Source: Sebastes aleutianus
Lineage: Eukaryota > Chordata > Actinopteri > Perciformes > Sebastidae
Reading direction: 5' to 3'
NCBI GenBank assembly: GCA_916700875.1
Contig: CAKAKS010000013.1
Span: forward strand, 10,494,391 to 10,558,390
Length of the DNA stretch: 64,000 nucleotides
Every line of letters starts with the position of its first letter. The first letter of the stretch is position 1. This document shows positions 44,601 to 55,200 of the stretch, one piece after another. A program made the translations under genes and the position numbers. The notes beneath the pieces were generated by a model. It did not search any database and was not told where the DNA came from. It saw only the letters and a list, made by a program, of their open reading frames with translations.

Positions 44601-45682
44601 TCTAGTAGGGCTGGACCGTGTCTGTTCAGTAAGGCTAGACCGTGTCTGTTCAGTAGGGCTGGACCGTGTCTGTCTAGTAGGGCTGGACCGTGTCTGTTCA
44701 GTAGGGCTAGACCGTGTATGTCTAGTAGGGCTGGACCGTGTCTGTTCAGTAGGGCTGGACCGTGTCTGTCTAGTAGGGCTGGACCGTGTCTGTCTAGTAG
44801 GGCTGGACCGTGTCTGTCTAGTAGGGCTGGACCGTGTCTGTTCAGTAGGGCTAGACCATGTCTGTCTAGTAGGGCTGGACCGTGTCTGTTCAGTAGGGCT
44901 GGACCGTGTCTGTCTAGTAGGGCTAGACCGTGTCTGTCTAGTAGGGCTGGACCGTGTCTGTCTAGTAGGGCTAGACCGTGTCTGTTCAGTAGGGCTAGAC
45001 CCCGTGTCTGTCTATTAGGGCTGGACCGTGTCTGTCTAGTAGGGCTGGACTGTGTCTGTCTAGTAGGGCTAGACCGTGTCTGTTCAATAGGGCTGGACCG
45101 TGTCCGTTCAGCAGGGCTGGACCGTGTCTGTTCAGTAGGGCTGGACCGTGTCCGTTCAGTAGGGCTAGACCGTGTCCGTTCAGTAGGGCTGGACCGTGTC
45201 TGTTCAGTAGGGCTAGACCGTGTCTGTCTAGTAGGGCTAAACCGTGTCTGTTCAGTAGGGCTGGACCGTGTCTGTCTAGTAGGGCTGGACTGTGTCTGTC
45301 TAGTAGGGCTGGACCGTGTCTGTCTAGTAGGGCTGGACCGTGTCTGTCTAGTAGGGCTGGACCGTGTCCGTTCAGTAGGGCTGGACTGTGTCTGTCTAGT
45401 AGGGCTGGACCGTGTCCGTTCAGAAGGACTGAACCGTGTCTGTTCAGTAGGGCTGGACCGTGTCTGTCTAGTAGGGCTGGACCGTGTCTGTCTAGTAGGG
45501 CTGGACCGTGTCTGTCTAGTAGGGCTGGACCTTGTCTGTCTAGTAGGGCTGGACCTTGTCTGTCTAGTAGGGCTGGACCGTGTCCGTTCAGAAGGGCTGG
45601 ACCGTGTCTGTTCAGTATGGCTGGACCATGTCTGTCTAGTAGGGCTGGACCGTGTCCGTTCAGAAGGGCTGGACTGTGTCTG
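41609..45682 (+). repeat. 24-bp minisatellite, ~170 units, with higher-order duplications
   Basis: The unit begins GGGCTGGACCGTGTC and ends in one of a few forms (TGTCTAGTA, TGTTCAGTA, CGTTCAGTA, TGTCTATTA, CGTTCAGAA). GGGCTAGACC units are a frequent variant. Rare variants repeat together at fixed distances. GGACTAGACCATG at 43456 and 44537, and the CC insertion GACCCCGTG at 43917 and 44998, are both 1,081 bp apart. Open frames of 888, 565 and 594 codons arise only because 24 is divisible by three and no unit has a stop. The array runs into the assembly gap, so its real length is unknown. Confidence 0.98.
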
Positions 45683-45782
45683 NNNNNNNNNNNNNNNNNN
45701 NNNNNNNNNNNNNNNNNNNNNNNNNNNNNNNNNNNNNNNNNNNNNNNNNNNNNNNNNNNNNNNNNNNNNNNNNNNNNNNNNN
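45683..45782. other. Assembly gap of exactly 100 N
   Basis: A run of 100 N, the conventional size for a gap of unknown length. It interrupts a 24-bp minisatellite on its left and lies directly against the dysf exon 7 splice donor on its right. Both the true array length and the identity of the neighbouring sequence are therefore unknown. Confidence 1.
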
Positions 45783-45785
45783 TAC

Positions 45786-45848
45786 CTTGACAACGGGCTT
45801 GATGTTGATGCCTGGCAACTGTCGGCCCTCGATGACCCGCACACGGAC
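45786..45848 (-). CDS. dysf: dysf exon 7 (start of C2B), donor at gap edge
   Basis: The 63-nt phase-0 exon codes VRVRVIEGRQLPGINIKPVV plus K, the first strands of the C2B domain. The acceptor is CCCGTCCAG. The donor begins GTA at 45785-45783 and the very next base is the first N of the gap, so the intron that follows is not represented by even four bases. Confidence 0.95.
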
Positions 45849-47982
45849 CTGGACGGGAGACATATAAGAGCAGTAACGTGTGTTAAGTTGACTGGGACAT
45901 TCAGCATATAAAGCTTTAGTTTGCTTAAGTATACATTTTAGATATTTTCTTTTATTTATTCTTTTAATACTTTAAGTACATTTTCCTGCTTTTACTTACA
46001 TGCTTTTACTGAAGTAACATTTTCAATGCAGGACTTTTACTTGTATTAGTATTTTTTTTTCAGCGTGGTATTAGTACTTTTACTTAATTACGTAAAAGAA
46101 TTTAAACAGCTGTACTTTTACTTAATTATGTAAAAGACCTGAATACATCCTCATGGTCTTGCGACCCTAATATCAGTTCTGTCTGGTGTTCCTTGTGTAA
46201 TATGACAAACTCATCACACAGTGGCGCTGTGAGCAAAAACTGATGACCCAACACAGTACAGGAGGTTATACAGCTTTAACCAAAAATCAGCATCTGTTTT
46301 ATATTTCTGTCTTTGAAATGATAAATATCATATAATATATAATATAAAAGCGGTAACTTCCTTCTACCTCCGCATAGAATCAGATGAAGCAAATATATCG
46401 ATTCTGGTGTTAAAAATTGATTTCCCACCCCTAATAGATACCTGTAAGTCCTGTGGTTTGTTGGCCAGCGGTTTGGACTGACTGCTGGATCCTTTCCTCC
46501 GCTTCCTCAGCCCTGCGTGGGCGTTGTAGGACGGCGGCGAGCGTTTAGGCATCTGGGCGGTGGGGGACTCCTGGCCCGAGGGCCCCTGAGGACCGACGAT
46601 GACCATGGAGCGCCCGTCGTCGGGACCCTGGTCCTCCGTTGGCTCCAGCATTATCATACTCTCTGTGTCCTCCTCGTCCAACGTGTCCATAGAAATCACT
46701 GCACAGATGGACAGAAAGTAGTCCCAGAAGACAAATACTGAACAAGACATTCTGGCCTTCTATTCACTGATTCATCACGGTGGATAAAGACAGCAGGACT
46801 GATAGATTTTATAATGACAGATTATATTTTAGCGTACTTGTGACAGTGTCCATCTCCACATTGGGGTTGCTATGGGGCAGAGCCTCGGGATGGGGAGGAG
46901 GCTGATACATCGGAGCCGATCCTGGAGGAGGGATGTAGGAAACCTGCAGGGTCAGCGTGGCCTGGTGGAAACAGAGAGAGAAGCACAGTTCTATGGTTTA
47001 ATCAGTGCTGGTATAAAGGATGGCGAGGGTGAAACATGAAGTTATAGTTTCTTAAAAGCCCAACGTGTGACAAAAAGATGAGGATCTTATGTGACGTTAA
47101 CGCGATAATAAGGCATTAATGCAAATTTCTTTAAAGCATTAACACAATCGATCTTTCGTAGGTTGTAGCGGGCTCAGTTTTAAAGCTAGAGTGATGATAA
47201 TGGCATCATATGAAACTAGAAAACCTAAGGAATCCATCGGTACCATGTCATACTAGCTTGTCATGAAGGAGGTTAAATAACGCTCCAAACACTGACACAC
47301 TGACAGCTGTTGTTGCCTGTTGGGCTGCAGTTTGCCATGTTTTGATTTGAGCATATGGTTTTATGTTAAATGCAGTACCTGTGAGGGTTTCTGGACAATA
47401 TCTGTCATTGATTTGTGTTGTTAATTGATTTACAATAATAAATATATACATATATTTGCATAAAGCAGCATAATTGTCCATTCTCATGTTGATAAGAGTA
47501 TTAAATACTTGACAAATCTCCCTTTAAGATACATTTTGAACAGATGAAAAATGTGCGATAAATGTGCGATTAATCACTATTAAATATTTGAATCGATTGA
47601 CAGCCCTATGTTGTACACAAGGACGTGTTTCAAGGACGAAGTTGTGTTGCAGCAGCAGTGCTCTGTAGGGTGTGTGGGCCAGTTAAAGGTGTAGTCTTCT
47701 GCAGTTTCCTTTCACAGGAAAAAGCAACTTAAGTGATAAGCTGTAGTGTTTCTGTAAACAAAGTTATCAGGGTCTGAACAGGTTTATCATTACAGTCAGG
47801 TATTCCTCACTCAACACAACTGTTGATTTTGCCTGAAAAAAAAACATTTTTGGAATTAAAATACAGTTTATTGTGTGTTTTCTAGTTTATATTAGATTGT
47901 TCTTTGCTTTGTGGACAAATGACCCTGTGCATCACACACACATTGTACCTTCTGTAAGGCAAACATGGGCTTTACACGTAAC

Positions 47983-48015
<33 letters not shown>

Positions 48016-48138
48016 ACATCAATCACATCCACTCTGACACTGAGAGGAAGACTTTGTTTTGGGTTCAGGAAACGAGGATTGGAAACAGAACGCTGCTTCA
48101 TCTGCAAGAGACGACTATACTATAGGTGTGGCCCGACA

Positions 48139-48172
<34 letters not shown>

Positions 48173-49345
48173 GGCTTGTACTTCTATCTATCTGAGAACA
48201 TTTTTGGAAAGTGAGGATGTTTTTTTTCTGGCTTTTTCTGGTCACACCCGGCGAGTAAATGGGACTAATTGGGACTTTTAATTGAAGTTTTATGTCTCCC
48301 GCGCGGCTCAGCTGCATGTCAGCTGCATCTCTTCTAGAGATTCCAGGTCTCGCCTATTTTTGACGCGAGGTGATCTATTGACAGTATATTGACATCATAC
48401 CAGCAAGACTACTACAGTTTTGATGTCTAGACATCTGTAGAATATGTCACAGACAGTTTTAAATCAACACTTTCCTGCTTTCATTTCAAAATAAAAGCCC
48501 TCAAGCGTTTTTTTTTGTGTGGGCAAAATTCCTTCATTTGTTAACACAAAGCTTTTATTCTGAAATATGTGCCGGACAGTGTTGTAGAACATGCAGTGAC
48601 TGGGAGAGCTCCGTGAATGAATATAGTACGGCGTTTTAATTGTGGATTATTACTATTATTTACAAATTACCACACGTTTCTTAACCTTTCTCTGTGTAAA
48701 ATAAATTATATTTATAATGAAATAAATGGAAATTATGAAAAGTAAACTCTATGTAGAAATAAAGGGCTGACAGCAGCAGCAGGAGCTGAAACGCCGCCGC
48801 CATGCAATGCCGCCGCCACGCGCTCCTGAGGTTCCCAGTGTGGACGAAGCGTAAATATGAAGCTGCAGCCAGCAGCCGATTAGCTTAGCTTAGCACAAAG
48901 ACCGGCTCTGGCACATCTAAAGCTCTTTTAACTTAACACGTTGCACAGTGGAAACCGTTTATAGCGATCACGGTTACAGTGATTAACAGCTTATGTGGAT
49001 CAAAAAGCTTGGGACAGAATCATTCCTATACAAATGCTGTTAAATCATTTGGTTATAGTCATCAAGTTGTCCGCTTACAGTGATCATTTTGGGTCTTTTA
49101 TATATGACAACATAGGGAAAAATATGGATATACAGTATGTTTTTTTTTCTGGAAATAATTCTGAACAGATAAGATTCTAAATAAAAAGAGAGAGAAGAGA
49201 GAGAGAGAGAGAGAGGTATGGTTGTTATTCTGCTCTGAGTCAGGAAAGTCTTTCTCTATTTTAAGAACCAGACAGGAAACTCAGAATGATTTATGATTCG
49301 TCAAAGCTTCATGATACAATGAGAGTGTTAATTAATCTTTCTGTG

Positions 49346-49382
<37 letters not shown>

Positions 49383-52129
49383 CACCCCTGTGTTGTTTCT
49401 CTTGGTGTCCAGCAGGGAGACGGTGAAGGTGGCGGCCAGCTGTGGAGAGTTGAGAACGTCTCTGAGAGCCAGCCGGGTTTCCCCCAGAAACCTAAACAGA
49501 AACACACACACTTTTAAAATGTCCTGGGGCAGAAAAAAAATCATATTCCTGTAAAATTATTAGGTGAAAACCAGGCGGCAACCTCCGGGTCTGAGAAGTG
49601 AAGCCAACGCTGAAGTGCCTTAAACTGTCATTCTTTCTAATAGCCAGCAGGGGGCGACTCCTCTGGTTGCTAAAAGAAGTCTGATTATATAAAAGTCTAT
49701 GAGAAAATGAGCCTACTTCTCACTTGATTTATTACCTCAGTAAATAGGGATGCACTGATACTTTTTATTCAGTACAAGTACTTACATTTGGGTACTCGCC
49801 GATATTGAGTACCGATACGAGTACTTCTCTGTGCCAAAAGACCCTCGTTAACAGCCAGCTGGAGGGTGTGAGCGACACACGGCAGGCTGGGGAGTCCCGC
49901 ATACGAGGCGGTGCGCCGTGACCTGCTCTAGGTCAGTTTGGAAAGGCTCGGTGCGAAGGTGGCTCGCGGCCGCAGCTTTACAGCGCTCCCCGTCCGGATC
50001 TCGCCGCATCGTGACGGTGCTCCCTGCTCCCGACTGTGCGACTGTCGACCGGGACGGATTGTCCTCAGTGCGCCCCAACAGTGTCGTGCCGCGGCCCACG
50101 TAAAAGGCGCCAAGGGTCTTTTGCGATGTCTGCAACCCACCCGACCCGTCTTGAAACACGGACCAAGGAGTCTAATGCAAGCGCGAGTCAGAGGGTGCAA
50201 GCAAAACCCCGTGGCGCAATGAAAGTGAGGGCTGGCACGCGCCGTCTGAGGTGGGATCCCGGCTCCGCGAGGTCGGGCGCACCACCGGCCCGTCTCGCCT
50301 GCACCGTCGGGGAGGTGGAGCGTGAGCACGTGTGATAGGACCCGAAAGATGGTGTTGAGAGGTTAACGTCACGCTGCCGTAAAGTGGTATCGGAGCCGTT
50401 TTGCGAGTACATGAGCACAGTATCGGAACCAATACCCGATACTGGTATCGGTATTCCTATCAGTAAACATTGTAAACATGAGTTTATGGTCTCAGTCGCT
50501 AGTTTCAATCTTCTTCAATACAGCATGATGTTCATTTAGTAAATTATGGTCCCATTTAGAGTCTATAAAGAAGGGTATAATATCAACTCATTTTGGTACA
50601 GCAAACCAGAGCAAAGAGGTCACACCGTGGTCTGAGTGTCCCATGGGAGGCGGATGAATGGATCACTAAATCAATCGACACGACAGTCGGTGAATGGATG
50701 GAAATATGACGACCACAATGAGAGGATGACCCGAGTCTTTCATGCCTGCCCTCTTCCCCTCTGAAGGAACTTGACATCTTGACGGAGCAGAACGGTCCAA
50801 AAATAACCATCTGAAGGGGTGTGTTCATAAAACAAACAAGTCTGGATCACGGGGCCACACCGCGGTCTCACAATAACCACGGTTCTTATCTCAATTCCTG
50901 TACGCTGAGCTATGGGAGAGAGGGGTTTGATAGGCGCACACATTTCACACGCACCTGTTTCTCCCCATCTTCTCATGGTCTTTGACGACACAGTGCAGCT
51001 CTGCTCCGGAGTCCAGAGGGATCCCCTTCAGATCCCATTCAAAACCCTGACAGAGAGAGACAGGAAGTCAGTAGATAATGAAAGAAAGCGTGAAAATGGG
51101 ATCTTTTAGCCGGGTTTCCACCAAGAAGTTCCTGGTAATTTTAGTCCTGTGACTACTTTTCAAGGAACTAAAAGGTTCCTTCAGTCGTTCAGGCTATATC
51201 AGATGTGTTTTTTTAACCAAATAGTTGAGGTAGCACCGTATCTGTAGTGCTCTAAATAGAAAATAATGAATTTGAGGTTTGTGTACAGGACGTACCTCGT
51301 TCCAAACAGGGTTAGGGTTGTTCTTGATGACCTTTGTCTTCTTCTTAGTCCCTGAAGAAAATGGAGAAACAGAAACTTTAGGAGTTAGCTTTATGAAACA
51401 GACACAGTCCAAAATGCTAACTGTGTTGTATTTAGTCTCAAACTGTTCAACAGCTAACTATCCCACTGGTTAATACATTAGCTACCTAACATTTTGTTTG
51501 CTACTTAGCGTCCGGGCAACTTAGATAGCGAAACTTAACATGATACTGTGATTGTTAGCTAAGTAAAGGATAATGTACAGCGATGCAAGACCTATAAGAG
51601 CGATGCATTAAGGCCCTGTCTGGGTTTATTTCACAACAATGACCGGCTCTCTGTACATTATCCCGCTTATTATAAGGCTACGTACTTAAAAAATCTATAT
51701 TTTGACACAAAAAAGGTCCGCCAGAGTCCGACATCAGAACTACGCCCATAGCAACGGTCTGTTATACATAGCAACGGTCTGCTTATAAAGAAATAACAGA
51801 CCGTAGAACGCCGTGATTGACCAATCAGAATTGAACATTCATCAAAGTTGGGTAATAAGACGTTAATAAGACGTTCAATACTAAGAGACTAATAGTGATC
51901 TGGTGAATACATTTTCAATATTTCAGACCAAACATGACTCAATGAGCAGAAAATAAACTTTGCAACACACATCTGATTTGCTCCACTTTGTGTTATCTTT
52001 CTGTGGTTTCCTGTAACATTGAGTTCTGAGATCTGATTTCCTGTCTGTTGGGCGTTCTTGACAGGAAGTGAAACATAAGACGGACCGATAAACTTCCAGG
52101 ATTCATCATTAGCGACTTAAGAGCTCTCA

Positions 52130-52205
<76 letters not shown>

Positions 52206-55200
52206 GAGAATGTGATGTGAATAATCACATTGGGGTCAACTATCATCATTTCCATGTGGTTTTGGTCAGAAAGAGGAACAGAAACTGAAGTGTTCTTTCC
52301 AGATGAAAGGAAACAGTGACTATTGTCTGATTTTAGAAGCTACTCGTTAATTTCCAGAGAATGAGTGGACAAAGCCTGGAATAGATAAACAAGTCCAAAG
52401 CCGTCAACGTGCCAACATGCTCACAATGACAACGTATGTCCTCTGTTGGCGTCATCGGTCGGTGACCTCCAGCACTCACTGGATCGGTTCGCAGCCTGAG
52501 TGTGAAGCGGCCGGGATGAGGATCAGCACCTCTAAATCTGAGGCCGTGGTTCTCAGCAGGAAACCAATGGATTGCCTACTACTCCGGGTAGGGAATGAGT
52601 CCTTATCCCAAGTGAAGGAGTTCAAGTACCTCGGGGTCTTGTTCGCGAGTGAGGGGAACGTGAGATTGGAGGGAGAACGTGAGATTGGAGGGAGAATCGG
52701 AGCAGCGTGGGCGGTATTGCATTTGCGGCCGAAATGGGTTTTCTCAGGAGGATGGCTGGCGTCTCCTTTAGGGTGAGAAGCTCAGTCATCCATGAGGGAC
52801 TCGGAGTAGAGCCGCTACTCCTTTGCGTTGAAAGGAGCCAGCTGAGGTGGTTCGGGCATCTAGTACGGATGCACCCTGGGAGGAGACCACAGGGAAGACC
52901 CAGGACTAGGTGGAGAGATTATATCTCCACACTGATGGGAGCGCCTCAGGATCCCCCAGTCAGAGCTGGTTAATGTGGCCCGGGAAAGGGAAGTTTGGGA
53001 TCCCTTGCTGGAGCTGTTGCCCCGGCGACCTGACCCCTGATAAGCGGTTGAAGATGAGTGAGTGAGCATGCTAACATTTGATAATTAGCACTAAACACAA
53101 AGCACAGCTGAGGCTGATGGGAATGTCAGTAGTTTTGCATGCAATTTGGCATAGACTGTATATAAGAAGTGGAAGTAGTTGCTGTAACGTCACCCAGTGG
53201 TTTGTGGACTACGGTTTTGAAGCCTCGAGTTTGGCATTTTGGCTGTCACCATCTAGGTTTTTTGCATCCAGAAGTGACACGAGAGGATGGAGCTACATAC
53301 AACGGAACGCTGAATAAGACATTTTTAGACGACCAAAATGTTACAATTAACTTTCATGAACTTTGACAGCCCTAGATAATATGTAAATAGTCTAGCGCCT
53401 TTTGTACGGTTATGGTTACAAACTTTTTCAACCTCCCTACACTCATATTTTGAGTGTATTTCATTTGCCAACAAAAGAGAAAAAAAAAAATTAAAGATAA
53501 ATTTGACTGATAGCATTTATTTATAAAAAATGTTCTACAGATATTGCAATAATATCGTTATCGTGAATTATTTTGGCCGCGATAATCATGTGGTAAAAAT
53601 CGGAGACATCTGTGACATGCATAATTCACATTTACTTTAAAAACTAAAACTGTGTGAGACAAAAGAAACACAACAGACCAAAAATCAGTAGTGGTACACA
53701 AACATGATGCACGCTTTTCACTGATTTATAGATTTGTTGATTAATCAAAATGTTGCCGAGCAACTGTTTTCAGAGCAGTTCAGGTTCACACTGCATTTAT
53801 TCTTAATGTGCACACACACACACACACACACACAACTTCGTCCTCTCCATTCACACACACCCATGGTTGTTTGCTTTCCTGTTTTCCCCACAGTCATCCC
53901 CCAATGTGAGAACACAAGTACGTTCTTACACAAATACCTACGTAAGTGTACCTCCGTTCTTGGAAGATATCTTAAAAAACACCTCCACCCTCCCACAGAG
54001 GGGTCAACAGGGTACATTATGTTTCTGTGTGTGTGTGTGTGTGTGTGTCCAAAGAGCTGATATCTGAGCTAGCAATCTCAGAGACAGGAAGTGGCAAAGC
54101 ATCAACTTCCTGGTTGGTTCAGCTTGGCACAGTTTCTGTCATGAGCCGAGAATAGACCAAACTGTGACCCACAGTGCCGTGAATTACGTACGGGAAAGCT
54201 AATGTTAGACGAGGGCTTTGTGTGTGTGAGTGTGTTACTGGTTTTATAAGTTGATTTATCTGCGGCCGGTTCAAAAGGTAAAATATGAAGAGGTTTTTTT
54301 TGGCTGGTTCCCACTTTTAAACTAACAATTTCTTAATGCAAAGTTTAAAGTTAAGATTAGGAAACTAAAGTCTTATAAAGTATAAACTCAAAGTTAACAC
54401 GATAATTGGTTTTAGCGCCACTAATTTCTTTAACGCATTAACGCAACTTGACATTTTTTAAGTTGTAGCGGGCTCAGTTTTAAAGCTAGAGTGAAGATCC
54501 TGGTATCATATGAAACTAGAAAACCTAAAGAATCCATCAGTACCAACCATGTCATACTAGCTTGTCACCAAAGATGCTAAATAACGCTACAGATTTACGC
54601 TACGACACACTGACAGCTGTTGTTGCCTGTTGGGCTGCAGTTTACCATGTTATGATTTGAGCATATTGTTTTATGCTAAATGCAGTACCTGTGAGGGTTT
54701 CTGGACAATATCTGTCATTGTTTTGTGTTGTTAATAAATATATACATACATTTGCATAAAGCAGCATATTTGTCCACTCCCATGTTGATAAGAGTATTAA
54801 ATACTTGATAAATCTCCTAATACTAACTAATACGAGACTGCTGCGTATTAGTGTGTGTCCAGGCTATAATTAGCGCAGGACCAGGATGAAGGAGCCGGGC
54901 TGCCTGGTTTTATTTCTGTTTTTTGACGGAGAACAACACTTTATCGTTCCAATAACAACACTTTGGCCCGGAAATCCTGCCTTCGGCGCACAAACACAAG
55001 CACATGTTCTCGCGTTTAATCACATATACACATGCTGCATGACCTATACACCTGCAGACGCACGGCCACAAACATGAAGCAAGAGGTAAATGAAAAGAGA
55101 TTCTAATGACAATCGTAACATCTCTCCCGTTCTATGCTCCATCCTGCTTGTCACTTTCAAACAATCCAGATCAGGGGTCAGCAACCTTTACTATCAAAAG

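Noticed and set aside
41609..45682. CRISPR-like array
   Set aside because: There are no unique spacers; the repeats are contiguous 24-bp units in a vertebrate genome.
49928..50329. Overlapping open frames of up to 133 codons on both strands
   Set aside because: They are shadows of GC-rich 28S rRNA sequence.
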